Notes: generated by a model not told the origin, from the sequence alone. DNA of 64,000 nucleotides from Lithobates sylvaticus (GCA_028564925.1 CM053029.1:432647893-432711892), one strand, 5' to 3'. Counted from the first letter of the stretch, positions 1 through 11,037 are shown. Program-made: numbers and translations.

Positions 1-451
1 CTTCAATGCGCCGCTCATTCTCTTCTTTATAATGCTAGAAGAATGAGGTGGTTTTGCTTGCTGCTTATATTCACACAGAGTTTTTACAAACGTATTTCTT
101 TATTATTTCTTGGTCTCTCCAGAATAATATTTATATGAGAATTTGAGCCAGATCTGCATGAAATAGATATAATTTTTTAAAGTGTTTTTTTGTCTTTAAT
201 AAGAATATTTGTATTATTGTATTATTTTCTCGTGCTCTCCTTTTTGTTTTATGTTATGTTTCCACAACACCATTATTATGTATTATTTGTAAACCTGTTT
301 GTTGTTGGTGTCCCTTGTTAATTTTGACATTGTATTTTTGAAATGTACCTGCCTACTCCCCCAAAATTAATTGATTTGCTATTTGTAGAAAAACACATAG
401 GCAAGTATTTTCTGAAAACAAAATAAAAATGTATTTCACATCATAATTACA

Positions 452-655
452 AAATAAAGATAAAGGCAACGCAGGAGAAATTGCTTCAATTTGTGAAGAC
501 CCGGGTCCCCAAGGCAGACATCAAATAAACTGGTAGCTGAGAAGTCCATAGAAAAAGGAGTACAATGAGGTCCAGGAGTCCCAGAGAACCGGCAGCAGCA
601 GATGGTATATGTACACAGTCTGTGGTCCTACAACAGGATGTTGGTTCTTTGAGAC
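452..655 (+). repeat. Inverted duplicate of MADF exon 1 just 3' of the MADF gene (copy A)
   Basis: Read on +, this stretch matches the coding strand of the neighbouring minus-strand MADF exon (about 1560-1780); for example both read GAAGACCCGGGTCCCC. It begins about 15 bases after the MADF stop. The two arms are diverged but clearly alignable along their length. The same arrangement with the same end points occurs in copy B (49265-49516), so the duplication predates both insertions. A transcript running through the gene could fold on itself over about 200 bp. Confidence 0.85.
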
Positions 656-669
656 GTGAAGGCAGGGGA

Positions 670-1880
670 TCACTTCCTGGTCTTCCGTAGAGCCTTCCCT
701 GCAGCCTTCCGTGCAGCCTTCCCTGGAGGCTGTGGCTCTGGAGGTGGCATTGTGGCAGGAGGAGGAGGATGGGGGAGAGAACATAGGTGTTGGTTGTCTG
801 ACATTTCCCCACTCAACCCCTTCTGTATAGTATCAAAAATTATTCTTTCCCACTTTCGCCGTTGGCCCTCCTCCATTTGTTGCAAATTATAGGCAATATA
901 GATGCCATAGGCCTCTGTAGCATCAAGGGGGGATCTGAGGGACTCATTAGCCTCCCTGATCAGGGCCAGTGCTGCCTCCTCTGCTTTTGTGCCCTTCGTC
1001 TGGCGTTTGTAGGGAAGGATGAGGGGAGGAATCTGTGATTGTGTGTGACTGGGCCCTGCCACCTCCTGGGTGACACTTCCCCCTGCCTCCTCCTGTGTGC
1101 CACTAGCCATAGCCTCGTCCTGGCTGAGGTCATCCTGTGTATGAAAAAGGGACATAGTTTTAGTTGTTTGTTCATCAAACACACACAATTTTCAGCTCAT
1201 GACTAATGTTAATAAATAGAAAAGACTATCATTGTGAGCCCAGCATTTTTCCTTCTTGTCCTAATCTTTTTTGGCCACTTCTGTCTATAAATATGTGAAA
1301 CACTTTTTGTTACTTCATTCATTTATTAGCAATAATAACATCTACTTACCAACAATCTTTGTTTTGCACAGATAAATTATGTATAAAAAACCTATACCTG
1401 GCTCCATCTGGGCTCCTCAATCTCCTCCTGTATGGCAGGCCCAGGTTGGTCCACAGATGCCTCAGCTTGGGTAGAAAGAAGGCTGGAGGGAAGGCTGGTT
1501 GGAAGGCTGGAGGGAAGGGGTGCCGGAAGAGTAGAAAGGGATTCTCTGCCCTCCATCTGGTCATCTATGAACCTCATCCTGCTGTAGTACCACAGACTGG
1601 GTACATACACCTAATCTGCTGCTACTCCAGACCTCAGGGACTTCTGGACATTCTGGTACTCCTTCTTATAGGTGCTTCTCAAGCTACCAATTTTGGCCTC
1701 AACAAATTTGATATCTGCATCGGGGACCCGGGTCTTCACAAATTCAAGCAATTTCTCCATCGTTGCCCTCCTAGCTGGTTTATTGTGGTACAAGGGGTTT
1801 TTCACCTCCCAGAGATTTCTCATATCCCTGTATTTATCTATGAATTCCCCAAGGAATTTGGGGTCCTTAAATGGGAGCAT
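670..1880 (-). pseudogene. MADF-domain protein of Harbinger copy A (one internal stop)
   Basis: Two coding exons on - : 1880-1398 and 1134-670, joined by an intron with a GT donor at 1397 and an AG acceptor at 1135-1136. Lengths (483 and 465 nt) keep the frame, giving about 315 codons. The first exon encodes a MADF-type DNA-binding domain (FIDKYRDMRNLWEVKNPLYH region, then the KIGSLRSTYKKE helix); the second is acidic to proline-rich and ends in a basic tail. One in-frame TAG at 1611-1613 interrupts exon 1. It is the counterpart of the intact gene at 47456-49261. MADF proteins bind DNA through a Myb-like helical fold; here it is presumably an accessory protein of the transposon. Confidence 0.82.
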
Positions 1881-2208
1881 TTTCTCTGCAAGACCAAACA
1901 AAATACAAAAATAAAAATCTCAGGATAATCTTTCAACACAATATAGGCATCAATCTAGATTCAGTATAGGCCGCACATGACTCCAAAAAGTTTCAAATCT
2001 TACCTTCGTTGTAACGTTCGTCATTGTTCGACGTTCTTCGTGGCGTCCGTTCCTCCTTCCCGTGCACACACAACGTAGTTACGACACGCACGTGTTTGAA
2101 GCTTTATATACACTGCTCGTGCTTGAATCTCCGTCCGCGTCGCCCGCCCCTGACGTTCTTTCTAGAATATTCGCCGCCCAGTTTCTTTCGTTGCAGTGGG
2201 AGCGGAAC
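1881..2208. promoter_or_regulatory. Divergent promoter region between MADF and Myb-like genes (copy A)
   Basis: The 328-bp gap separates two head-to-head genes. On the - strand a TATATAAA box lies at 2103-2110, and a 5' splice donor (GAAG/GTAAG) lies at 2003, matching the TATA box and 5'UTR donor seen at the same places in copy B. The MADF gene therefore seems to start with a non-coding exon. No TATA box was seen for the Myb-like side. Confidence 0.6.
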
Positions 2209-3483
2209 ATGGCGGACACACAGCAGGTGCATAAAAGCAGTAACGAGGAGGAGGATAGCCCGGAGCCTGAAACGTCACGATCGAGGAGGAGATTTAAGGC
2301 CTCAAATATGTCCTTTGTGGAGATGATGGAGATGGTGGACATCTTGAGGAGCAACGACTATGATGGGAATTACGTTCCGTACCCCAACCCAAATATGAGA
2401 AAGGCCAAGATCATGAATAAAGTTGTGAAGAGTCTGTACAGTAATTTTGGGTAATTACAGGGTACGACGAACGAAGGATCAACTGAGGAAACAATGGTCG
2501 GACCTCAAATTAAGGGAGCACGATCAGTATAGGAAGATCAAGAAAGTTCTTCAAAAAAGTAAGTATATTATGTCGTGTGTACCTATTATTATTAATATTG
2601 CATGCTGCGCCATGTGTTTTCCCCTAATAAGGTCTTGTACAGTCCAAAATGGCCACTTTCATGGTCATTCGCAGTAATCGTTCGTTGTAAACCTCGTTCC
2701 TTATCCAAAATACGATGTTTTCACAGATAAATGATTAAATACTGTAGGGCCTTCAATTTTTAACATCTATCCAAAAGAGTTTTTTAGGACATTGTTGTCT
2801 AGATGTGTTTGAACCTAGAAGGAATATCAATCTTCATTCAGTGTAATGTATGTAGAGGACACTCTGCAGCTGTTTACACAGGTGCACATTTTAGGGTCTC
2901 AAACACAGGTACTCCAGTGGATACTTTGGGGTGTCTCCAGGTGGGAAATTTATCCAAAAAAGGTAAGTATTTCAGCCTGAGGAATTAAGTGAATAAATCA
3001 TGTGTTCAGCTTGGAATTCTGCCCAAACAGACAATTGTCCCCCACTTCCAAGCAATGTTTATCATTCATATTTGTTGGCTCAAATTTCTGTGTGCTAAGT
3101 ATACCTTTTGTTTTATTCTCATAGGGGAGCAAAGAATCGGGAAATATCATGTCCCCAGGGACCGGCCATCTCCAGAACAAAAGGAACAGAGGTCACCACC
3201 AGAGTATGAGGATGTGGAGGAAGGAGAGGTGGTCAAGATTGAGACCACAACAGGTGAGTGTCTGACACCCCAGATTCAGGTAATCAGACATGTATCCCTG
3301 CCTATTTATAATACATGGTGTGTTTTTTTATTTTTAGGTGAAGTACAGGTTGTGGAAGAACAGTCACAGTCACATCATTTCACCACTGACAGTGCCCAAA
3401 GGCTAATCCAGGACATAATGTTTTGTAGTCAGGATTTAGAGATTATTCGGAAAAAAACTAGGGATATTGAAGTGAAAACTTAA
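2209..3483 (+). pseudogene. Myb/SANT-like protein of Harbinger copy A (frameshifted)
   Basis: Three exons are recognisable by similarity to the intact gene at 47142-45792: from ATG 2209 to about 2559, then 3125-3253, then 3338-3483 (TAA). The first exon encodes the helical domain with the [20 protein letters not shown] and [12 protein letters not shown] motifs, the second a short acidic linker, the third a C-terminal helix. The frame is lost near 2450, inside the DNA-binding domain. In the Harbinger superfamily a Myb-like partner helps carry the transposase to the nucleus and to the element ends; this copy probably no longer makes one. Confidence 0.82.
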
Positions 3484-3600
3484 AAACATGATTGATGTCC
3501 TTGGGAGAATCTAATTTTTCACAAAATGTCCAACCTTTTATTTTTGATGTTTAAAAGTTTACAACATTTTCGAAAGCCTAATTTTAAAGCTGCACACAGT

Positions 3601-3755
3601 ATGTCAACATGTGCTATCTGCCATCAGGGGATATCAATGTACGCGTTTTGTGCCTGCAACCCCTTCCTCAAAACTCAAGTCGGTGAGAGGAAGGGGTTGC
3701 ACCCCCAAAACACATACATTGATCCCCCATGATGGGAGATAGCACATGTTGACAT
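3601..3755. repeat. Palindrome between convergent Myb-like and transposase genes (copy A)
   Basis: The outer arms ATGTCAACATGTGCTATCTG and their complement (ending at 3755) pair almost perfectly, and the inner part pairs around AACCCCTTCCTC/GAGGAAGGGGTT. The palindrome lies between the 3' ends of two converging genes. Copy B has a related palindrome at the same place (45585-45703). Confidence 0.8.
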
Positions 3756-4268
3756 TAGGCATGGGATCAGGATGTAAATCCCCAGTTTGCCCGAAAATTT
3801 GTGTGCATCTTCAAAATTAGGCTTTTACAGGGGTGACTGCACCCCATCTGATGAAGGCAAGATACACACATTTTGGACAATGTAATGTGTGATCTTGGCT
3901 TCAAAAGTTTTTCTACGTATAACTTTGTTATGCACCAGAGTTGTATATTTTATTTTTGGAAACATGGCTGTTTATGTAACGTAACCCCAATTTTTTGGGG
4001 TGAAAATGCAAAACTTGGTATTTTTGTAAAAAAATAAAAAAAACATGTGAATGTGTACGGAGTAAAAAAAATTTTTTTTGCTCAACAATGTGTGCCTTCT
4101 TCTTTCAATACCATTTCTTGGTGTTTAAATTGGTGTTTACAGTGACAATAGGTGTTTAGATAATAATGTACAAACCACTTGGCACTACAAGTGCACTAGG
4201 AGACACAAAAAAAAAAACACAAGCAGGAAATTCAAAGCAAGATTTTTAAAGATAATTAAAGGTCAAAT

Positions 4269-5021
4269 TTATTGAAGCACTGCTGGCAAAGCAATGGCCC
4301 CCCTCCGCGAAAAATAGTCTGAATAATTTTCCCGCACTTCACGGGTGCTTTGGGGGGGCAAGCCAGGACGGGCCGCTTCCAGGGACGTGAGTGGTTGTAG
4401 CCCAGCGTCAGGCCCAAGTATTACCACATAATTTGGGTTTGTCCGTTTAAAAAAATTGTGCAAGATGCAACATGATACCACGATGGTGTTCAGTTTATAT
4501 TCCGCCATATTTATGGCCGTTTGGAACAGGCGGAACCGGCTGGCCAGAATACCAAATGCATTCTCCACGACTCTTCTGGCTCTGGCCAGCCGTTAATTAA
4601 ATACCCTCTTCTCCGGAGTGAGGGTCCTCTGGGGGAACGGTCGCATCAAATGGTTAGCCAAACCAAACGCCTCGTCTGCCACGAACACAAACGGGAGTCC
4701 CTCGACATTCTCCTCCGGGGGTGGCAATCCCAAGCCACCACTCTCGAGACGTCGGTAGAACTCTGTCCGGCAAAAGACTCCTCAATCCGACATCCGACCA
4801 TTCCGCCCCAGGTCCACATATAGGAACTCATAGTTCGCCCCCACCACCGCCATCAACACGATACTATTGAACCCCTTATAGTTGAAATAGTATGACCCCG
4901 AATGGGGTGGTGGGACGATGTGGACATGCTTCCCATCGATTGCCCCTCCGCAGTTCGGGAAATCCCACCGCTGGGCAAACTGGGAGGCCACAGTCTGCCA
5001 TTCCTGTGGCGTGGAAGGAAA
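4269..5021 (-). pseudogene. PIF/Harbinger DDE transposase, exon 2 only (copy A)
   Basis: On - the sequence encodes the catalytic half of a Harbinger transposase. It holds the [10 protein letters not shown] motif with the first Asp, VADEAF with the second, and a VENAFG stretch with the catalytic Glu. The stretch starts at a good AG acceptor (5022-5023), the same junction as exon 2 of copy B. Exon 1 is missing upstream. Between about 4780 and 4570 the frame shifts, and a TAA lies just before the RVVENAFG motif. It is dead. Confidence 0.88.
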
Positions 5022-5084
5022 CTGTGGAGTCAAACAAGAAAAATATAATTAGTACATTTGATAATAAACATTACAAGCAGATTC

Positions 5085-5192
5085 CAACCTGGGCCTGCCA
5101 TACAGAAGGAGATTGAGGAGCCCAGATGGAGCCAGGTATAGGTTTTTTATACATAATTTATCTGTGCAAAACAAAGATTGTTGGTAAGATAG
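5085..5192 (+). repeat. Inverted duplicate of 1335-1450 (end of MADF exon 1 and its donor)
   Basis: These bases are nearly the exact reverse complement of 1335-1450, including the end of MADF exon 1 and the GTATAG splice donor after it. The piece sits where the first exon of the transposase should be. It is much closer to its source than the 452-655 duplicate is, so it is a more recent rearrangement. Confidence 0.85.
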
Positions 5193-5345
5193 CACATGTG
5201 TCGGACATGGTGCTGAACTTTCCTTTTTGTGGTCTCGTCGTACGTGGTGGACGTCACCGCGTTCTTGGCGGTCGGAATTTGGTGTGATCGTGTGTTGCCT
5301 ACACGCGATCACAGCTTGAGCGGAATTCCGGAATTCCGTCGGAAA
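5193..5345. other. Degenerate terminal segment of Harbinger copy A
   Basis: The bases around 5210-5290 (GGTGCTGAACTTTCC onward) align in reverse complement with the left end of copy B (about 42150-42230). This is the remnant of the right terminal region; a clean terminal inverted repeat is not visible. Confidence 0.55.
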
Positions 5346-5649
5346 AACTGACACAGTTTGTACGCGGCATAAGTGTGTACGCGGCATAAGTGTATCTACA
5401 GAAAATCACCATTTATGTGTTGGACTGTTCACCTTATCACTACTACACAAAAAGACTGCTCACTTATTATTATCAATTTCCCTGTTTGGATATAACACGA
5501 GTGATTTTATGTGTTTTATATCTTTAGCGCTGTTTTAGTATCTCATTTTACAGGAATTGGACTGTTATATTTTATACTATCTTTTATATGTTTTTTATAT
5601 TTTAAACAGCTGCTTAGTCCATTATTTATATATATATTTTTATACATAT

Positions 5650-5701
<52 letters not shown>

Positions 5702-6240
5702 TATATATTTGATCTGGTCTAGAACTGCGTGGATGCACCCGGCGCCGTGTGTGTGTAGTGTAGTGTATGATTTGCCATTAATATACACTCTTCTTGTTCA
5801 GATATATATATATATATATATATATATTTATGGCATCCCCTCTGCTTGTATGCGTTTATATACATATACATTAACGCATGCATATATTTAAATCCCGTTC
5901 CCAGTGTATTTTTTTTTATAATTTACCTACCTTATTTTCGTGTTCCTGATCGATTCCATCTTGATTTTGGGCATTTGAAGCCCACTAGAACTCTCTTCCG
6001 GGATAAGTGCATGCTGGCTACCCAGCACACACCTCCCGATCTCGCGCATGTGCATTGTAAGTCATGCGTATCGATGACAGCGTGAAAGAATGTGATGCTA
6101 ACCTTCGGCGCTGCCCACTGACTCCTGGGAAACGATGACACATATCCCAGGAGCACAGGCGCAGCGGGATATGATGTAAATCGCCTCGGCCCAGAAGTGG
6201 CAGATTACAAGGGATCTCATAGCAACAATGCAGATAGAGT
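5346..6240. other. AT-rich stretch with (TA)n microsatellites, no gene
   Basis: Holds two TA microsatellites (about 5652-5708 and 5801-5827) in AT-rich sequence. The open frames here are low-complexity (runs of Ile/Tyr) and are not supported as genes. Confidence 0.6.
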
Positions 6241-6526
6241 AAGGCTACTAACACACTGGAGCAGGCATGTGCAGGCGGTAAAGTGCGTAAAGTGGTCGTT
6301 GTTTTAGCGGCGCTATTCGGCCACTAGCGGGGCGGTTTTGACCCAGAGAAGGGTTTGCGGCGCTGAAAAGATGCGGCTTGCAGGACTTTTTTTCCCGTCC
6401 TGCAAGCGCACCGCTCCAGTGTGAAAGCCCTCAGGCATTCACACTGGAGACACAGGAGAGGCTCTTTACAGGCGCTATTTTTAGCGCTGTAGCACCTGTA
6501 AAGCGACTCAGTGAGAAAGTAGCCTT
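6241..6526. mobile_element. MITE with AGGCTAC...GTAGCCT ends
   Basis: The ends AGGCTACT and AGTAGCCT are inverted repeats flanked by TA or TAA/TTA. The inside is GC-rich and self-complementary (GCGGCGCT, TTAGCGCTG). It resembles the 10470-10928 element in style. The superfamily is uncertain, either Harbinger-like or Tc1-like depending on which flank is the duplication. Confidence 0.6.
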
Positions 6527-6842
6527 AGTAAAAAAAGATTTTTGCCCAAACGTTGTTGTTGTTAATGCTTAAAGCTGCTGATTTATGTAAAGATTATATT
6601 ATGGGTGGAACTCTGCTTTAAATGCCGCAGTGTATTTTTGGTGCGTTCCAGTGCGTTTTTGATGCTTTTTACAGTGCAGGAAAAATGCAGCATGTTGGTT
6701 TTTTTTCTGCAACTGCAAGCACTGGTGTGAACTATGCCATTAAAAACCATATAACCTACTTTCCATGCGTTTTTTGACCTATGATGTCATTTTAATGCTT
6801 CAATAAAGATACCAAGAAGTGCAGCAATTTTTCGGACTTGTG
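6527..6842. other. No gene; unclassified repetitive sequence
   Basis: T-rich sequence with motifs such as GTGCGTTCCAGTGCG that look repeat-derived. No terminal repeats or coding potential were recognised. Confidence 0.4.
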
Positions 6843-6982
6843 CATGTTGTCAGGGCCGGTGCTACCACTAGGCAAACTAGGCAGCCGCCTAGGGCGTACT
6901 GCTGCCTAGGGGCGCTCGGCCACTGGTTTCCCTCCGCGTCTGCATGCTCTGCAGGCTGCAGAATGCAACTAAGTCTGACCGG

Positions 6983-8952
6983 TAGGGATGAGCCGAATAC
7001 CCCCCCGTTCGGCTCGCACCAGAACCCGCGAACGGACCTAAAGTCTGTGCGAGCTTTAGAACTCTATTAGTTATAATGGATGCGAACGCTCGAAATTAAA
7101 AGTGCTAATTTTAAAGGCTAATATGCATGTTAATGTCATAAAAAGTGTTTGGGGACCTGGGTCCTGCCCCAGGGGACATGGATCAATGCAAAATTTTTTT
7201 TTAAAAACGGCCGTTTTTTCAGGAGCAGTGATTTTAATAATGCTTAAATTGAAACAATAAAAGTGTAATATTCCTTTAAATTTCGTACCTGGGGGGTGTC
7301 TATAGTATGCATGTAAAGGGGCGCATGTTTCCCGTGTTTAGAGTTTCTTCTTGCGCTGGTCTTCTCGTCCTTCTCGTCCGGCATCTTCTTCCGTCGCAAT
7401 GGGAGGCTCCCGCTGCGTGAGGCTCCGCTCCGTCTGACAGGTCTTTTATAACGGAGGGCACCTGGTGACCCCGCCCCCCCTCTGACGTCATGGGGAAAGC
7501 CATAGGGAATTCCCCATGACGTCCCGTGCGTCAGAGGGGGCGGGGTCACCAGGTGCCCTCCATTATAAAAGACCAGTCAGACGGAGCGGAGCCTCACACA
7601 GCGGGAGCCTCCCATTGCGCGGAGCGGCCCAAGAAGAGACACCGACGCCGACGGAAGAAGATGCCGGACGAGAAGACCAGCGCAAGAAGAAGCGGATCGG
7701 AGGAAGAAGAAGATGGAAGAAGATGGAAGAAGATGACGGAAGGAGAAGATGAAGAAACCGAAGGATGAAGAAAGAAGAAAGAAGATTTTAATAAAGGAAT
7801 TGTCAAAGACCGTCTCCTGTCATTTTTCACACTTTTTTTGGTGAAATGGTAGGGGTACTTTGACACCCCCTTCCTATTTCACACCGGGGGGGGGGGGTGG
7901 GATCTGGGGGTCCCCTTGTTAAAGGGGGCTTCCAGATTCCGATAAGCCCCCCGCCCGCAGACCCCCACAACCACCGGGCACGGTTGTGGGGATGAGGCCC
8001 TTGTCCTCATCAACATGGGGACAAGGTGCTTTGGGGGGGACCCCAAAGCATCCTCCCAATGTTGAGGGCATGTGGCCTGGTACGGTTCAGGCGGGAGGGG
8101 GGGCGCTCTCGTCCCCCCTCTTTTCCTGCGGCCTGCCAGGTTGCGTGCTCGGACAAGGGTCTGGCATGGATTTTGAGGGGGACCCCACGCCATTTTTTTT
8201 GGCTAGGGTTCCCCTTAAATCCATCCCAGACCTCAAGGGTCTGGTATGGGATTTTTTTTTTTTTTTGGCCCCCTTAATATCCATCCCAGACCTGAAGGGC
8301 CTGGTTATTGAATTTGGGGGGACCCCCACGCTTTTTTTTTTTTTTTTTATTAATGAATGACAGTTCTCTGTGTTACAGGAGCCATCAATTCATTAGCCGC
8401 GAGTGCTTTTAAATAGCTTTTTTCCTGCAAAATTACACTTTTTGCAGGGAAAGTTCTAAGCACAGGAAACCTGCCCCCCTTCACAGGCCACCTATAGAGA
8501 CCCCCCAGATGTGATACTGCAATGCTGTTCTAACAGCACGCACACACAAATCCCCAGAAATATAGCATAACTTGTCAGCAGTCAGCAACACACTGACACG
8601 CTGACACTGTGACTGTCTGAAACATAATATGCAAGGCCGCCGCAGTGGCCTCTTATACCGTGGGGCGTGTACTAAAGCCCCTGAGCTATAATTGGCTACA
8701 GGCATCCTACCTGTAGCCAATTATGGCTCTCCTCGCTGCCGGCGCTGTGATTGGCCAAGCATGCGGGGTCACAGTGCATGCTTGGCCAATCATCAGCCAG
8801 CATTGCACTGCGACGGGCGCAATGCATTGCGGGCCGCTCGCATCACACGAATTTGATGCGAGCGACCCCAATAGTTCTGGGCTTGCCGAGCGAGCGAACA
8901 CCCGGTGCTCGATTCGAACATGGGTTCGAATCGAACACCGGGCCCATCCCTA
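6983..8952. mobile_element. Non-autonomous hAT element, relative of 50346-59097
   Basis: Starts TAGGGATGAGCCGAA and ends GGGCCCATCCCTA, flanked by the 8-bp duplication CTGACCGG (6975-6982, 8953-8960). Both terminal regions match the 8.75-kb autonomous-type hAT at 50346-59097: the left through the GTTAATGTCATAAAA segment, the right through the palindromic GATTGGCCAAGCATGC segment. The 2-kb middle has no transposase and holds G/C-rich non-coding sequence. It was presumably moved by the transposase of the larger family. Confidence 0.9.
7390..7625. repeat. Long palindrome inside the non-autonomous hAT
   Basis: Arms of about 115 bp pair around a centre near 7508. The segment CACCTGGTGACCCCGCCC on the left pairs with GGGGCGGGGTCACCAGGTG on the right, and the match extends out to the GGGAGGCTCCCGCTG region. 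This may be a separate fold-back insert or part of the family. Confidence 0.8.
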
Positions 8953-9102
8953 CTGACCGGTAGTGTAATTAGAGGCGCAGCACTGGAGCCAGCGCTAGAG
9001 GAAGCAGAGCCGATGCTTTCTGTATAGCGCCGCCTTCTGTCACATGGACAGTGTAAAGGGGGTGGAGCCAATGGTGGTGAAAAAAGTAGGTTTTGCCTAG
9101 GG

Positions 9103-9238
9103 CAGTGATGGCGAACCATGGCACCCCAGATGTTTTGGAACTACATTTCCCATGATGCTTACCTACACTGCGGAGTGCATGAGCATCATGGGAAATGTAG
9201 TTCTAAAACATCTGGGGTGCCAAGGTTCGCCATCACTG
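9103..9238. mobile_element. 136-bp palindromic hAT MITE
   Basis: Begins CAGTGATGGCGAACC and ends GGTTCGCCATCACTG; almost the whole element is one hairpin (ACTACATTTCCCATGATG and its complement). The flanking 8-bp duplication GCCTAGGG (9095-9102, 9239-9246) marks a hAT-type insertion. Confidence 0.92.
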
Positions 9239-9280
9239 GCCTAGGGTGTCAAAAACCCTTGCACCTCCCCTGCATGTTGT

Positions 9281-9587
9281 CAAAAAGGAGCTGTGGAGCA
9301 CCCTGGGTTCCAGTTCACAACATGGGAGACGAGAGGCGGTCACTCGCCTAGAGCGTCATCACTTTGATTGTACCTGGGCACTGTGCCCGTCACCAGACTG
9401 TATATACTGACTGAGCTCCAGGGTTATATCTGCTATGGAGTTCCATTGGCTGGTTGCAGGTGTGTGCTGGGAAACACCCAGCTGGGAGTACATCTGTCAC
9501 GGCTCGGATCCTTTGGGTGCTTTTCTGCACAGTGTTTCATCAGATTAGGCGACCCGTCAGAATGTTTAACGGAAGTGACGTTTCGTC
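9281..9587. other. No recognised feature
   Basis: Mixed-composition sequence with no supported gene, splice-flanked exon or terminal repeat. Confidence 0.4.
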
Positions 9588-9886
9588 ACGGCCATCTTAC
9601 TACACCCCGCACTCCTCTCTCTACAGTACTTAGAACTCCGTCTGAATGTTTAGATGTATTTTAAAAGCAGCAAACTTCTGTCAGATTTTCAAATCTGTGA
9701 GATATGCTTTTAAAATTCAACATATAACCAGTCATACGGAGTTCTAACCACTGTATTTCACTGTATAAACTCACTATACTGTTAAAAATAAGTGTAAAAT
9801 GTAATACTCCGGTTGGGTGTAACAACATGTCCGCTTTCCCCCTTCTCCTTACTATGGAGGAGTGCAGGGTGTAGCAAGATGGCGGC
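9588..9886. repeat. Fold-back element of about 300 bp
   Basis: GCCATCTTACTACACCCCGC near the left pairs with GGGTGTAGCAAGATGGC near the right. Inner parts (AGAACTCCGT / ACGGAGTTCT, and the TTTTAAAAGCA arms) also pair. Target duplications were not resolved. Confidence 0.6.
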
Positions 9887-10358
9887 GATGAATCTGACGA
9901 AACAGGCTGTATACAAGGCTAGCAGCTAAATGAATTAGACCTCCAAGCAATGTTATCTTTAGGCTGCCACTAGGTGGAGCAATAATGTTCACAGCGTAAC
10001 CACAAGAAAATGATGCCATGTAGCTCACATTAGACTTTGAATACAAGACTCTGCCTGATACAGGTTTGTTACACTTTCATTATGTTATCCTTGTACAGTC
10101 CTACGACATGTTAGTTCGTGCATGCAGTATTCTGTATGTTTATACCGATATTGGTGTGCTCTTCCTGCTGTCACTTTACTGGAAGTAATAGTGTGTATAA
10201 CGATTCTGTTTATTATACTTTTACACTGACAATGCAAGTGAACAATACCCATGGTATGCTAGGTAGAACTATGTAATTAAACTTTAACATATAAATAAAA
10301 TTATAACACTGGATATATGTGTGGATTTAAATGGCAGCTGCCTTTTATTATAGGTATG

Positions 10359-10362
<4 letters not shown>
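9887..10362. other. No recognised gene
   Basis: AT-rich non-coding sequence; no gene, exon or element termini seen. Confidence 0.4.

Positions 10363-10405
<43 letters not shown>
10363..10405. repeat. (TA)n microsatellite
   Basis: About 20 uninterrupted TA units. Confidence 0.9.
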
Positions 10406-10407
<2 letters not shown>

Positions 10408-10469
10408 CTTTATTATCAAATACTGATATTACCATATCAACAACAACACATTTTGTAGCTTAGCTATTA

Positions 10470-10928
10470 GACCCCTTTCACACCGATCCGCCTATAGCGT
10501 CGGTGGTAAAACGCCGCTATTTTTAGCTGCGTTTTACCGTCGGATTTGCAGCGCATTTCGGCCGCTTGCGGGGCGCTTTTACCCCCTGCTGGCGGCCGAG
10601 AAAGGGTTAAAACCCCGGCAAAACGCTTCAATAGCGGCATTTTGCCGGCGGTATTACAGCGCTGCCCCATTGATTTCAATGGGGAGCAGTGCTGGAGGAG
10701 CGGTGGAGGAGCGGTGAGTTCACCACTCCAAAGAAGCTGCTGGCAGGACTTTTTGTGACGCCCTGCCAGCGCACCGCTGCAGTGTGAAAGCCCTCGGGCT
10801 TTCACACGGCAGACAATGAAGCAGCAGTTTGAGGGCGGGTTGCAGGCGATATTTCTAACGCTATATCGCCTGTAATCTGCCCTCAAACGCTATAGCGCCT
10901 GCAATAAGCCCTCGGTGTGAAAGGGGTC
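10470..10928. mobile_element. MITE with GACCCCTTTCACACCG ends and TTA duplication
   Basis: Terminal inverted repeats GACCCCTTTCACACCGA and TCGGTGTGAAAGGGGTC are flanked by TTA on both sides (10467-10469, 10929-10931). The 3-bp duplication fits PIF/Harbinger-type MITEs. The inside is GC-rich and self-complementary, with no coding potential. Confidence 0.8.
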
Positions 10929-11037
10929 TTAAAGCTCAAGCTAATGAAACCATAACACTAAGTCCCTTTTTAAAGAAAAGGACAAAAACCTCATAATTTG
11001 CGATGTTATGACACATAACATTTTCTTTCTTTTATAG

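Larger units (their letters stand above)
1..5350. mobile_element. PIF/Harbinger DNA transposon, copy A (decayed, cut by left edge)
   Basis: This element has the same three genes, in the same relative order and orientation, as the complete copy at 42048-50289 but reversed: a MADF gene on -, a Myb-like gene on +, and a DDE transposase on -. Bases 1-451 align in reverse complement with the region downstream of the MADF gene in the complete copy, so its left terminus lies outside the window. Its right end is rearranged: transposase exon 1 is absent and an inverted piece of the MADF gene sits there instead. All three genes carry damage, so it is a non-autonomous relic. The call rests on protein similarity between the copies and the transposase DDE motifs; the exact right boundary is uncertain. 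Confidence 0.88.
6851..9272. mobile_element. Outer hAT-type MITE hosting two nested elements
   Basis: The left end CAGGGCCGGTGCTACC and right end ...GCACCTCCCCTG are imperfect inverted repeats, flanked on both sides by the 8-bp direct repeat CATGTTGT (6843-6850 and 9273-9280). An 8-bp duplication is the hallmark of hAT elements. Without its two inserts (6983-8952 and 9103-9238) the element is only about 300 bp. It is non-coding. Confidence 0.85.

Noticed and set aside
5511-5891. 126-codon frame rich in Ile and Tyr
   Set aside because: Translation of TA microsatellites.
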